Below, in pieces: positions 40,656-53,454 of a stretch of DNA of 64,000 bases. The notes below the pieces were generated by a model that was given only the letters and a program-made list of their open reading frames with translations, did no database searches and was not told the DNA's origin. The DNA is taken from positions 219,999 to 283,998 of the forward strand of contig QRDG01000418.1 of assembly GCA_012064385.1 (NCBI GenBank), written 5' to 3'. This DNA is from Puccinellia tenuiflora. Taxonomy: Eukaryota > Streptophyta > Magnoliopsida > Poales > Poaceae. The translations under genes and the position numbers were made by a program. The first letter of the stretch is position 1. Every line of letters begins with the position of its first letter.

Positions 40656-43600
40656 ATGTCCCTCACGCCGGGGAAGCCAGGGAAGCCGCGGCCGTCGAAG
40701 CGGATCCTGGAGTCGTACACCATCAAGGGATCCGACGGGGTCATCACCCGTGCGTGAGCCGCTCCCTGCCCCAATCCTTCTCCCCATGCGATTCTGGTTT
40801 ATTTCGGAGATTTTTTTGGGCGTGTAGGCCGGCTTGCTGCGATTTCTGATGTTTCCTTTGGGATTGGGTTATATTCAGATGTAGAATCTGCACTGTCGTG
40901 TAAACCCATGGAAAAAAAATCTGATGTTACTGTGCTTAAATCCTGAAGTGAGCCTACACTCTTTGCATTTTGAGACCATACTTTTACTGAATCACTGGGG
41001 TGAGCTGGATTAGGGCTTTAGCTGGGTTAAATAGCTTCTTCCTCATAACATTCAAATTTACACTTACTCCTCCTGAGTATGCACATAGAGCTGAGTTAGG
41101 TATGCTAATATCAATGATATTAGCTCAGTAGCTCTCTGTCAGTACAAGCTGCCGATTCGGAAATGCTTATGTTTGGATGCAATCCAAGCCTTTCTGCTAA
41201 CCAAGCCAAAATGATTATGATGGGATGTTATCTAACGACTGGTCTTATGATGCAGAATTTGCATTTCTTAGACTGAAATTCTTAAGTTCAGTTTCACTAC
41301 ATCACTCGCAATACTTCACCCTAAAGTACCACCTTCCCCGATATTAATCCTGGATTCCTGGGACAAGTAAATTAATATCTGCTGTCCTAGTCTTGCCAGG
41401 ACTACTTTCCAGTTTATCTTAGCATTTCAAGTCCATGGTGTAATCATTCTTGGTGTGTTTTGTTTCAGCTGGGGACGCTGTGCTAATGAAGGCGCCTGAC
41501 TCATCAAAGCGTCCGTATGTGGCAAGGGTTGAGGAAATTGAGGCAACAGGAGCTCGCGGCACAAATGTGAGGGTTAAAGTGCGGTGGTACTACCGACCGG
41601 AAGAGTCTATGGGTGGGCGGCGGCCATTCCATGGCTCAAAGGAGGTGTTTCTCTCTGACCACACAGATGTGCAGAGTGCCGACACCATAGAGTGCAAGTG
41701 CAATGTGTACAGCTTCAAGGAGTATACCAAGCTTGATGCTGTCAATGCTGAGGACTACTTTTGCCGCTTTGAGTACAAGTCAATTACAGGCAGCTTTGTG
41801 CCTGACCGCATAGCTGTGTAAGAATTTTTAAATGAATCCATATTTTGTAGGGCATATGTTCGTATTTCATAATTTCATTATTTTGCAAGCATCTTTAGAC
41901 AATCCTTTTGCCACTGAAGGTAGTTGAGCCAAGTGTTCATATGCTTTGATCATGTTGAATAAGCTGTCTTAATGTTTCATTTAAGAATTCCACCTACAAT
42001 TTGTTTCTCAAAATCCTCTAGCTTTGTGCTCCCATGGTTGATAAGTTATGCTTTTTTCTCTCGTTAATCGTCGTTACCATTAGAGATGTTATCTACCACC
42101 TAATGGTGCCGGTTGCTTGCAATAGTCTTGTTCTGTCAGATGGAACTCTGTACATGGTTTACCAGCAGTCCAGCACTTTTCACTCTCGTAATTCTGAATC
42201 AGGAGAACCTTTATAAGACCTATCATACATACTGTGGCCAAGTTATATTTTTACTCCGTCGTAGTGCTGGTTGGTTGATGTGTATGTTAATTGAAGGGAT
42301 GCAGCTTCACCACATGTTCTTTTTTTGTTTATGATAATAAAAAGAATCTTGATTTAAAATAGTTAACTGACTTTTCACCTCTTGTTTAAACAATATAACA
42401 GGTTTTGCAAGTGTGAGATGCCATACAATCCTGACGACCTTATGATCCAGTGCGACGAATGCTCTGATTGGTGAGTTTCAGTTAGTTGCTCTATATCAGG
42501 ACGATAGCAAAGTAGATGATATCTTACATTTGTATATTTCAATGGATGCCATATGTCGATTCATACTACCTTCCTAAATACATGTTCCTCACCAGCAAAA
42601 GCCGCTAAATTTTACACAACCGATGATGACAGATCTTAACATTCTAAAGTGTTACTCTACCACTGATTACTGCAAAGCACTGAACACGGGAGAAAAATAT
42701 TTAAGCAATAGTAGTTTATTGTGGGCTAGTGTTGCCTATTCTAATTCATGTGTGGTTGTTTTAGCTCTGCATGTTTATACAGCTTTAAAGACAGTGATAT
42801 GGATATAAATTACTTCTTTATCATTGGAGAAACTGGACAGAAAATTCTCGGGATAGATAGTGATTCCATTATGTGATACCCACCTGAGAGAGTAACCCTT
42901 TGGAGTTGTTGGCCCCGTGGCTGCTGAGGTCTCTAGACTTATAGAGTTGTTGCCAGGGGTGGGCGTAGAGCCAAAATGTCCCGGTGTCCTCTTCTAATTC
43001 ACACGTTAGTCTTGATGGAAATTGGAGTGTTACACACTGTATTTACATGTAAGATAAAATGTTTCCGGACCCAGTGTCCTGTGCACCCGTCTAGCTAAAC
43101 GTGGGTACGCCCTTGGTTGTTGTAAAGATCATAAAGCCTCTGATATGTCTTTACGTCTGTTAGTAAAATCGCCTTACTCTTTCTAGCAGAATATTAGGTG
43201 ACCACTTTCTTAATGCTACTTTTAAATTCCAATAAGATAAATGAGTTGAAAACATTAAACTCTGTATTCACACATGCATCAAATATATTCTTAAATCAGC
43301 TGACTTGTAGTGCTTTTAGCTTTGCTAACCATTGCTGCAAATTAATATCCTTCGAATATCTTGTTGATGTCCTGGAACATTTCCGCCAGGTTTCACCCTG
43401 CTTGTATTGGAAAGAGCATCAAAGAAGCAAAGAAACTTGAGAATTTTTCCTGTGAAAGTTGTGCTGCTGAAAATGAAAAGAAGGTTGAAAGTCCCCATGA
43501 ATCTACAGGCCAATCAGAAGAAAAGGTAAACTGTCCAACGATTCCACTAGTTTGATGCTTTGATTTATTATTAAATTGTTGCTTCGTCGATTCTTAATTT

Positions 43601-43996
43601 TTATCAAAAACAATACTAGTGATTTATGCAATCATCTAATTTTAGTGAAAGTATTTTTCTTGAGGGGAAATTTTGGTGGAAGTAGACATAGATGATCCCC
43701 AACGTTCTGCATTTATATAGATGGTTAGCTGTATATTGTTGGTGCGGGTGATGACAGTTCAACATTGGGGCCTCTTTGGGACAAGAAATGGAAACACATG
43801 AATCATGACACAGAAGAACCGTATCAAAACGACATGGCATTTGTACCTTTATAGAACTGAAAAAGTTGATAGCAAATATACCTGTATCACATTTTTGTGC
43901 TTGTGCTTGCCCGCATTCTCATTATCCGAGTGATAACTAATCCTTTCTGCACTACATTCAATTCAGCAGGTGGAGTCGAAACGACGGCGGAGGTGA
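40656..43996 (+). CDS. SHL: BAH-PHD chromatin reader, SHL/EBS family
   Basis: Five exons with consensus signals: 40656-40749, 41469-41817, 42402-42470, 43390-43525 and 43967-43996; phases agree and the product is 225 residues. The basic N-terminus is followed by a BAH domain (about residues 30-147: AGDAVLM-like start, VRVKVRWYYRPEESMGGRR, FHGSKEVFLSDH, DYFCRFEY). A PHD finger has all eight ligands: C150, C152, C165, C168, H173, C176, C192 and C195, and the family signature CKCEMPYNPDDLMIQC. The C-terminus is RRRR. Arabidopsis SHL and EBS bind H3K27me3 through BAH and H3K4me through PHD and repress flowering genes; the same role is inferred here. SHL versus EBS is judged from the wording of the conserved motifs. 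Intron 3 carries a hAT MITE; the last intron ends in a CAGCAG tandem acceptor. Confidence 0.93.
42954..43115. mobile_element. hAT-type MITE in intron 3 of the SHL/EBS-like gene
   Basis: Begins CAGGGGTGGGCGTA and ends TACGCCCTTG. It is flanked by gttgttgc / gttgttgt (42946-42953 and 43116-43123), an 8-bp duplication with one mismatch. Confidence 0.75.
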
Positions 43997-44451
43997 AGAA
44001 GGCACCCTGGACGTAAATCGCCATCTCTTCATGCATGTGATGTGGTTGATGTACAGTGCTGCTTCGAGTTTGATGTGCACTCCTCTTTAGAACCTGTAAA
44101 CTCAGCGTCTTTCTACAGATTATCCTGCAATCTTCTAGTGGTTGCAGATCCTTGTGGACTTGTAGAGTCAGTTTCCCTTTTTCTCTCTGTGTTGAGCTGG
44201 AGAGCAGTAAAGCTCAACAGGATATGAACCATTTTTTTAAGAAAAAACAGGATATGAACTGAATTCTCTCTGGCTAGGGAAAGCCCAAACAAAAAAGCCC
44301 GGGCGTCGCGAGGCAATTTGGCCCAGTCAGCGTCCATCACAATGTGCCGAGCCCACGGGCCAACGTCTCCTTACCCGCCACTAAACCCCGCGGCTTATCC
44401 CCAACCTCCGCCGCTGCACTGACAGACACCACCACCAGCAGTGGTACTTCT
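43997..44451 (+). promoter_or_regulatory. Intergenic space between SHL/EBS-like and Obg genes
   Basis: 455 bases containing both the 3' UTR of the upstream gene and the promoter and leader of the Obg gene, whose GC-rich leader begins about 44280. No TATA box evident. Confidence 0.5.
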
Positions 44452-47400
44452 ATGGCGACGCTTCTCCTCCCCTCCCACGCGGCCAGCCACTGCCGCGCCG
44501 TCTTCCCCGGCGGCTCGCGCCACCCGCTTGCTTCGACGGACCTCCTCGGCGGGGCCCCGCGCGCCGCCGCGAGCAGGAGGCCCAGGCCGATAGCGGTCGC
44601 GTGCCGGGCGTTGACCAGAGCCAAGGAGGCCCCGAGCGCGGGCCCGCCGCCGCAGGCGCTGACCAAGGAGGCGCACAAGTACTTCGACCACGCCGTCGTC
44701 AGCGTGCGCGCGGGCGACGGCGGCCACGGCGCCGTCCTCAACATGCCGCCCGGCCCTTCAGACACGGACGCCGCCTCGAAACCCCGCGGCGGCAGGGTCG
44801 ACAAGAGCAAGGGCAAGAAGGGCAGCGGGAAGAAGGTGTCATACAAGCGGAACTACGACGGGTCGGTGTCGCTGCCCATGGGCGGGCACGGCGGCGACGT
44901 GGTGCTGTACGCCGACGAGGCCCAGGAGACGCTGCTGGGGTTCCACAGCAAGGCCCGCCACTGCGCCAAGAGGGGAGGCAACGTGGGGTCCACCGGCGCC
45001 ATGACCTCGCGGATGCACAACGGCTCCGCGGGGGAGGCGCTCAGGATACCAGTGCCTGTAGGTTTGTAGTCCTGGTGCTATGAACACAGAGCATTTTCGC
45101 TCTGTGACTCTGTGACGATAGGTTATTGAATCTGATGCCCGCCTGCTGGTTGAGTTGCAGGTACCGTTGTGAGACGCAAGAAAGGATCTGTTCTTGCTGA
45201 TTTGGCTCATCCCGGTGATGAAGTGCTCGTCGCTAGGGGTGGACAGGGCGGGGTGAGTTTCTTGATGTTAGCCCATATTGTCGCGTTAGAATAATCAAAC
45301 AGAGCGAGTGTGAATTCCTATCTCTAAATGCTCAAGGCGCTTAGCGAACCTTTTTTTAGCAATAGCAGACCAAAGTTATTCCTTATGGATATCACAAATT
45401 CGACGGCCCTTAGTAGCCATTTCACGAGATGCTTTGCTTAATGCTACTTGCAGGAAAATTGCGTGAACTGCTTGCGAAGTATGATAATTTTTCGATTTTA
45501 ATATGTTCAGATGCATTTGTGGAATTTCAACTCATTCAAGTTGAGTCGTCCTACCCCTGAACAGAGCCGGCCCTGACATTTTAGGGCCCCGGTGCAAAAC
45601 GATAAATTGGGCCTAATTAATTTGGTTAATCCATTTTCTAAGCTAATTAGCATGCATGTACTCATCTGGATGGGCCTAAGCGACGAGGGGCCCTGTGCGG
45701 CCGCACATGCTCAGGGTCGGCCCTGCCCCTGAAAACTTGTTTCCAGTATTATAGTCAAAGTAAACGCTGAGGGCTGTATCAAAATCTATAACGTGATCTG
45801 CCAGGCAAGATAGTGGTACAAATGGGTGTCATAATTGTATATGAACTTTAGTGGGGTTGGGGCAATTGCAATTCTCTCTTAGCGTGGCTAATTGAGATGT
45901 TGTTAACTATGCCTATTCCTTTGAGTACTGATTCCACAGATTAATTGATCTAAATACTACTACCTCCATAAGTAAATACATGCCTTATTAGAAAGCGGGT
46001 GATTAAAATTTTCTAACTTCGACTATTAATATGTGTTATGTACAGAAATTATTACATTGGTGAGGGGGGAATGGTAGCACTAGAGAAATATTTTTCATAA
46101 TATAAAGTTCCATTCTACTAAATATGTGCCAAAAGAACCATGACTATTCCTTTTGAATACAGAATCCACAGTTTAATTGAGTATATGGTTAGCTTACAGT
46201 GTAATGGCTTTTTCCATTGTTTTCTAATATTTTTGTTCATTTGGTATGATACATATGCTTGATGATATTATTGTGTTTTTACATATTTACTTTTGTAGAT
46301 CAGCTTGATCGATGCGCCGGACTACAAAAGAGGGAAAGCCATGGCTTTATCCCCTAATGTCATGCGCGATGTTACTGACAAGGTAAGTTGTTCCCTATGA
46401 TTTTTTTATCCTTGTTTTAATGGCGATTCTTTTACCAATAGGTTCTCTTAGTAGGATCTTTAAGATGGAGAAGGTTTGACTGGAATAAAATGCTCTGTGT
46501 GTCTTATAATGAACTGCTTGTTTAATATGTGTTTTGCAGCAACTGCTTGTTCAGTGTTCACATTTACTCTAATTCCACATTGATAAAATACCACCGGTCC
46601 ATCAGAGAGCATAGTGCAATCTAGTTATCTGCCTCCAGTTGAGGTCCTTAAATGCCTAGTAAATCTTCAATTGATGTAATAAAGCCTATGCACACATTTG
46701 TAATTAATTATAAACAACAGATGCTCAGCCACTAATGCCAACGAGCACCTAGAAACTCTTGAACAGTAATGTATGCTGAACAGCTGGTATTCTGTATTCC
46801 TTATTCTGTGGTTGTATCACTATGTTTAGGATTATCCAAAGATCGCAAATAACGTCTTTATTTGCTGACTAGTGTTTCCATTCTCAAATTTGTTTTGGGG
46901 GTATTCTTTCATCTCTTTTTACTATAGGTGTTAACTCATGGGCAGCCTGGCGAGGAAATAAGCTTGGAGTTAATCTTAAGGGTGGTTGCAGATGTTGGTC
47001 TTGTGGTAAGAGTGTTGCACTACTACATTCATCTCTTTTGGATCTGCTTTTGTTCATTGTTTTGGGAACTAAGTGTTCGTATTGTGTACTATATACAAGA
47101 GTCAAGATTCAGACGAGTCTGGTTTAGAAGGATTGAAATTGTGAAGAGTCCCTTCTGTTCCACTTTTAGGGTTCAGATATTACATTATAAGGTTTACTTC
47201 TGATTTATTACTTTGGCATACCGCTATGTTGGCCTAATGTATTCAATTACATTTCCAGGGACTTCCAAATGCAGGAAAATCAACGCTTCTATCAGCTATA
47301 ACATTAGCAAAACCAGACATTGATGATTATCCATTCACTACATTAATGCCAAATCTTGGCAGGCTTGGTGGAGATCCCACTTTAGGGGCGTTGCAGTTTT

Positions 47401-48975
47401 CGTCGGGAGCAACATTGGCGGATTTGCCAGGCCTAATTGAGGGTGCTCATCTGGGCAAGGTACTGTTTACTTATATTTTATTTGCGCAATCTTTCTTTGA
47501 TGGTGTCGTCTTGTTGCTTCCCATCATTAATTTCTGTGGATTCATCATGTGGCTTAATAACACTGCAGGGTCTTGGTCGCAATTTCTTGAGGCATTTGAG
47601 GAGAACGAGAGTAATCGTCCACGTCGTTGATGCTGCTGCTGATGACCCTGTGAACGATTATAAGATTGTCAGAGAAGTAATATTTAGTTGATTTCATCAT
47701 TCCAAGTTTCTATTTTTATTTTGGGAATGCAATCATGTTCACTATATAGCCCTGAACCTTAAAGCTGTTGTTATACTTGCATCAGTGGTGAGACAGTTTG
47801 ATATGTTATTTCTGCATGTAGTTGGGGGCATGATCTTTTTGCCTGCTGTATGTAGGAACTTCAGTCAATATAACTAAAGGGAAGGGACTGATGAGAGTAG
47901 TGGAACTTGCACCAACAATCTGTTGTCTGTTGAGTATTAGGGTATAGCAAGTTGGCACTTGGAAGAAATATAGTCTGTAGAATAATGGTTGCTTTGTTAA
48001 GGGATGTAAAATTTAATTCGGAATTTAAGGCTTGTGAAAAACCGAACCATATGTCTGTTTCCTGCACACCAAAAATCATGTCTATGTTTTGTTTCTCCAG
48101 TAAAGTCGCGGTGTTGAATGATCTTCTGATAAGCATCTGTTTACAGGAATTAAGGATGTATAACCCTAAATACCTGGAGCGACCTTATGTTGTGGTCCTG
48201 AACAAGATTGATCTTCCTAAGGTGCAATTTCATTCTTAACTTGAATCAAACTATGGTATCCCTAATTTTTTGCCTTTGGTTTTCTATTTCAACCAATCTC
48301 CTGAAAATTTGACCTTTCTTGGCATGGTTGGTGTCCTAACAATGCTTTCCCTCCTTGTAGGCCCAAGATAAGTTATCTTCATTGGCATTTGAAATATCTT
48401 CACTAGGCAGTGAAGAATGCCATGATAAAAATGCCAGCAAAGAAAAATCAAATGAAAACTTCAGCGGACATCATGTCTCAGCAGGTGATGACAAGGAACT
48501 CGGGGACTATCCAAGACCTCAAGCTGTAATTGGTGCAAGCGTACTGTAAGTCTCCTCACCCGACCAACTAAACACTTGTTTTTCTTTTGTTTGCTTAAAC
48601 AGCTACAAAAATTGCTGCTTTGCTTTTAACACTTCATTTCTTCTGGGGTGCTTAATATACTGTAATTTGGCCGTTCCGAATGCGTGATTAAAATCTGTTG
48701 TACCTGTCCGATGTTTGCTTAGCCTTGTGCTTGCCTTGTTGTACATACCGTGAGTTTTCTAAGATGGTGCTTTCAGTGTCCTCCAGTTCTACAAATTGAA
48801 CACTCTCCTGTTTCATTTCCTCAGTAACGCATGAGACGGTTTTCTTATCCGGTCATCAGACCTCATATCTTTGTTTTCCTGCCCTAGCAGAAAGCACATC
48901 GGGATTGACGAGATGCTGATGAAGATAAGGACAGCCCTGGCAAAATGTTCTGATCGCATGTTACTAGAACCATGA
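44452..48975 (+). CDS. OBGC: Chloroplast Obg-type GTPase
   Basis: Nine exons: 44452-45061, 45161-45252, 46299-46382, 46928-47005, 47259-47459, 47569-47676, 48147-48221, 48361-48545 and 48891-48975, giving 505 residues. The ATG at 44452 is chosen because it opens an Ala/Ser/Arg-rich plastid transit peptide (about 1-50). The Obg domain is glycine-rich (about 70-255: GDGGHGA, GGHGGDVVLYAD, GGNVGSTGAMTSRMHNG). The G domain has G1 GLPNAGKST (289-297), G2 YPFTT (312-316), G3 DLPG (343-346), G4 NKID (410-413) and a G5-like GASVL. Family members act in plastid ribosome assembly and thylakoid biogenesis. An acidic insert between G4 and G5 (exon 8) is plant-typical. Intron 2 holds a hAT MITE; the last intron has TAG/CAG alternative acceptors 3 bases apart. 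Confidence 0.95.
45562..45725. mobile_element. hAT-type MITE in intron 2 of the Obg gene
   Basis: Terminal inverts CAGAGCCGGCCCTGA / TCAGGGTCGGCCCTG, flanked by a perfect 8-bp duplication cccctgaa (45554-45561 and 45726-45733); 164 bp. Confidence 0.92.
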
Positions 48976-49541
48976 ATCGGAAAGCTAGCACTGCGAAGCC
49001 CTTACCATTACAGTTAACACCCATAAAGGTTGAGCGGGATTTAGGTTATTGAACAGCAGCGGATGCCAAGACTGTCCTTGGTCCGCTACAATATTGGCAA
49101 TTCCTGATGGACAAAACCACCAGTTTGATTGTCCTGAGTCCTGATGAGAAGTGTGGCAGCATCTGCCGCGATAGCTAGTGCGAGCTGTTGCAGATATCCA
49201 CGCTGGCGGGACTGCTATTGGGCTCGTTACACTTACACCGCCTCCGTATGTATTCAGTGCTCGAGATAGAAAGAAATCAGTTGTATGATATACTGAGAGG
49301 TATTCGGCGGGTTTCCCGCCAATAAACGGATAAATTCTCTTCTTTTTTTGATTAAAATGTATTGCCCCTTTTTCTTTGGGAAAAATATTGAGAGACTAAT
49401 GGTGACTCATATATTGATGTGCACATATTAGTGAATATTTGGTATTCATATCTTCCGTAATAGATGCGCAGTAATAGATGCCCATTAGCTCGTCGGTATA
49501 CATAACTAATCGTTGTAATTATTCTCTCTGCTTCATTTATA
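48976..49541. other. 3' flank of the Obg gene
   Basis: Contains the 3' UTR; aataaacgg at 49321 could serve as a poly(A) signal. No gene after it. Confidence 0.4.
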
Positions 49542-49693
49542 CTCCCTATGTATCACAATACACATTGTTTTAGCTATTTGTATGCGAACTACATATGAAT
49601 GTATGTAGACGTAATTAGTGCGTAGATTTATTTATTTTGCTTTGTATGTCCATGTGCAAATAGCTAAAACATTATATTATGATATGGAAGGAG
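49542..49693. mobile_element. Stowaway MITE
   Basis: Terminal inverts CTCCCTATGTATCACAATA / TATGATATGGAAGGAG, flanked by TA on both sides. The arms pair further (gttttagctatttgta / tgcaaatagctaaaac). About 152 bp. Confidence 0.85.
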
Positions 49694-50506
49694 TATAATT
49701 GGACAAAGCTTTGGCCTTTGTAAATAATTTGCTTAACGTTACATTTGTGGACCTTCATTTACATATTATCCATAAATTCTGTACTAGGGAAAGAAATAAT
49801 AAGTAAATGAAATATTGAAAAATCATTAGCTAAGTGTATATTAATGTGCACATACTCACTTAGTCCACAAATAAGTGTATTTATTGGTTTTGTCCCAATT
49901 TAACATCATAAATATTAATGTGCATCTTGGAATGTACTGTTATAATATACTGATCTGATTTAATGTCATAAATATTGTTACAAACTTTTAACTTTATTAT
50001 GAAACATAGAAAGTTTAACTTAGTATAAAACCTAAAAGTATACTTATTTGTTGACAGAGTGAGTATTAGCAAAGAATTGATTGATACCCACACATCTTTT
50101 AAAAGAATGATTAATAGAAAATCATCAATATAAATTACTCTTTCTTAAGAAGTGAATCTAGCTCACTTAGTTAGGCAAGTGGACGTACAATCCACCCACC
50201 ATGGTTTAAATCTTCACAGACGCAAATTTGAATTTTATTATTTAATAATTATTATAGGGTTTCCCTTAATGCACTCCTTTCAAAAGAGAAAAAACTCTTC
50301 CTTGCAATTATCTACTCTTGGCTTATTTACTAAATTAATCATACATAACTTTGTTTCCAAATACTAGATGGCTCCTTTTCTCTCCCACTAATTACTCGAC
50401 ATCCTTTTCCTTTTTCACTCTGTTTGCATGCATGTGTATCGTTGCAGGAAAATGTTTCAGGTCATTGTGGGCCTCCTAATCAAACGAGTCTGTTTGCATG
50501 CCCTAA
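49694..50506. other. AT-rich intergenic sequence, no gene seen
   Basis: Short repeats of aatattaatgtgca and ttaacatcataaatatt type occur around 49840-49980; otherwise unremarkable. Confidence 0.45.
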
Positions 50507-50701
50507 GGGCATGCACAATGGTTGATAAGACAGTCTTTATCTTTTTAATAACCAGTTATCCTAAATTTATGGTGAGACAATTGTTGCTAAGAGATCATCT
50601 CTTAGCCAAGAGAAGACAAACCTCATTTTTTAATTTCTCTCTCCTCCAACTCATCAATTATCCTACGTGGCATTGCTAAGATAAGACCATTGTATATGCC
50701 C
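50507..50701. mobile_element. Tourist-like (PIF/Harbinger) MITE
   Basis: Terminal inverts GGGCATGCACAATGGT / ACCATTGTATATGCCC with TAA target duplications at 50504-50506 and 50702-50704; 195 bp. Confidence 0.85.
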
Positions 50702-50741
50702 TAATTGAACGGGTGAGTAATGCTGGAGAAAGTCCGGAAAT

Positions 50742-51090
50742 TCGTTTCGCAGATGGAAGCAAGCATATGCTCCTGCCACCCATAAAAATATTTTGAAATA
50801 TATTCTGAACAAATTGACGTCAACATCTTGACATTCTATGTACGCACGTCAAGTAAAACCAAAATTTTTGTATGGACTATGTAAAAAAGAAAACAATGTC
50901 TCTTTAAAAGCCTTTTTAGCACTGCATTTTGTCTTTTTATACACGACGCAAAAAATATTGATTTTCCGTGAAACGGCTTTGTGATCCCATAGGGTGTCAA
51001 GATGTACGTGCAAAAAAAAAAATCTAACCGGGTTTTTTCATGTCAAATGCGCTTAAAATATAATTTATAAACAGGATCATATGCTTCCGG
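50742..51090. mobile_element. Possible decayed foldback element
   Basis: Imperfect inverted segments: ggaagcaagcatatgctcctg (50755-50775 region) against caggatcatatgcttcc (51074-51091), and catcttgaca near 50827 against gtgtcaagatg near 50995. Arms are diverged and ends are not defined. Confidence 0.4.
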
Positions 51091-51477
51091 ATGCCAAAAC
51101 GCCACCCCAAAGAAAGTCTCGCAATTGACTGAATAAAATTATGTTGAGAATAAATTTTGACGCCCAACCAAGTGCGGTCTTGGTCGCAATGATTAAAAAA
51201 TCAGGGCTATGGCCTTACCCAATGCTTTTCTCTTAGCATAGTATCATAGATAAATTAATGATGTGGCACCATAGTTAATAAAAAAAGTGTAAAGTTATGG
51301 CTGAGCTAACATACAACTCCTGCACTCGTTCATAAAAAAACAAGTTACTGCTAAATCACGTGCAAACGTGACCCCAAAATCAATTATCTCAATCCGCCTT
51401 AGAGACAATACTTACAATGAATTGGGATATTTGTCTCCAATTTTTTTTATATCTTCTAATTTCCCAGTCCGGCTGAA

Positions 51478-52120
51478 GATTCTTAGACATCCTTCCACAT
51501 GTATTTAGTTCATCTCTTAATTTAGGAAACAGCAAGTGTTATCATCGCCAAGTTTTGTTTATTCATAGTGATAATTTGTTCAACCTACCTACTAGGTACT
51601 TTCTCTGTTTATTTCGAAACGCAATAGCCAACAAGCCAAGTGTTTATACAAATAGGTACTCTACCCATCACAAATGTAACAAGTGACATTTGCTATATTG
51701 CCAGTCCGTGTGTATGATGCATACTCTCTTCCTCTTGTCTCTTGGGTGATCATAAAATTGTTGATGACCGTTATGATGGTGCTCAAGATCATTGGAGAGT
51801 TGTCGCCCACCTAGCTGTCCACATAATAGGTATTTACCTACTATTCAGAGGTAGTTAGTTGAGGGGTTGCCCCCCCACCCCCAGCCCATGAAAATTTATC
51901 TAAAAGATGTAGTATTTTGGCCCACCCCACCGCCACAACACTAGCCCAACACTCCTATTGAAGGGTTTGTTGGCTATGTTGGCGATCCTTAAGCCGTCGC
52001 GGCACGATGCAGGAAGCGAGGACAATGGTGGGTAGCCGGAGCTCGCTGAAATAGCGCAGCTGCCATCAACTCCCTGCATGATCCACTTCTCAGACTGGCG
52101 GCTTGAGGTATGTGTGCATG
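51478..52120. repeat. Local tandem duplication, segment A (first copy)
   Basis: Matches 52913-53454 (shared ttagacatc, gtttattcatagtg, atgcatactctcttcctcttg, gaggtatttacct-type phrases, the C-run and the catgatccac end). Divergence is substantial, so the duplication is old. Confidence 0.85.
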
Positions 52121-52124
52121 CTTT

Positions 52125-52966
52125 TCCGCTCCGGCCCCAAGTGATTATGTACTTTGACGCCTTTAGTTATCATATCATGAAACACAATGGATGTAAAAAA
52201 CATTAATAGATAATTGTTGAGATGCAAACGACATGGCCAACTCATGAGCAAACATGTTCTGAACTGTTGGCGCATGTACCGAGCCAGTTAACGGCATGGA
52301 TATACAAATGTACACCCATTATTGTCGGGAAGAGATAAAAAGTTTGAGTTAATCTTATAATTAATTATTATAACACAAAGCTTCAAAATTTGTACACCTA
52401 ATCCAAAAATCCTACATGCGCAACTGTCTTGGCGTGTAACAACTGTTCTTGTCCATTCTTAAAGCTTCGTGCACTGAATTCCACAAATCCAATCTATCGG
52501 ACATGCTATTTTTGTTACCTCTCTTGTTGCTATGATGTAGCAAGATTTGAATAATGACCGATTCAAAGGCATGTCCGTTTGCAATCTTTAGACCATCTAT
52601 GCAAGCAATCATCTCAACCTCCTAAGAACTAAAAATTGGTTGATATACTGCCAGGCAGAAACTACGGTCAAACTTCTGATGTCTCGTAACTGTTACGTAG
52701 CTAGGACGGCCATTCTTATTTGTTTCTGTCCAAACTTCCGTGGGTTTCTTCCATTGACTGACCTCAAACGGATTTGGAATAGGAGGACACAAGTCTCGGT
52801 GAATTTTCCTTTTATATCTCCTATAATAACTTGCTAAGGGACAATGCTCTGAGAGAGGCCTTAGGCATGGATTTTGGTACTGCGTCATGACGTTGCATGG
52901 GTTTGTAGAGATGCTCTTAGACATCAAAACTTCTTGCAGATATATTATAGGGAATGAGTATTTCAT
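52125..52966 (-). pseudogene. RNase H-like (RVT_3 type) pseudogene, copy 1
   Basis: On the minus strand broken frames read FEVSQWKKPTEVWTETNKNG, then FDRSFCLAVYQPIFSSQ, then EMIACIDGLKIANGHAFES and later HELAMSFASQ. This matches the layout of the RNase H-like domain found in plant LINEs and many orphan grass genes (W.P......N.DG, AE..A...GL..A, HELA). Stops and frameshifts are frequent. The second copy is at 58437-59165. Confidence 0.65.
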
Positions 52967-53454
52967 GTTCTTCTCTCGTTTCAGGAAACAACAAGAGTTA
53001 TCATCACCAAGTTTAGTTTATTCATAGTGCTAGTTTGTTCAACCTAGTTACTAATGAGTACTCTCTCCTTCTGCATGTGATGGTTGCTTTCCCTCCATCT
53101 ACATGATGCATACTCTCTTCCTCTTGTCCCTCTGACGATCCTAAACTTGCTGGTGATCCTTACGATCGGGTTCGCAATTGCTGGAGGGTTGTGACCCTCC
53201 TATTTATCCTCATAGGAGGTATTTACCTCCTATTTAGAGGCGGAGCTATGTGTAGTTAGGGGGAGGGCCGTGCCCCCCCCCCCCCCCAAAGCCCAAGCTC
53301 CTTTATTGCTTCTATTGAAGGTGTCTGTTGGCTCTGTTGGTGATCGTTAAGCAGATGCGGAACAGTGCAGGACGAGAGGATGGTGGTGGGAGCTTGAGCT
53401 CGTTGAAATAGTGCAGATCTGCCACCAACTCCCCACCATGATCCACATCTCAGA
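52913..53454. repeat. Local tandem duplication, segment A (second copy)
   Basis: Second copy of 51478-52120; it includes a 15-base C-run at about 53273-53287 and is interrupted at 53459/53460 by the solo LTR. Confidence 0.85.

Noticed and set aside
53273..53287. Run of 15 C as a functional element
   Set aside because: A homologous but broken C-run exists in the duplicate at about 51875; it is a slippage-prone tract and may be a sequencing artefact.
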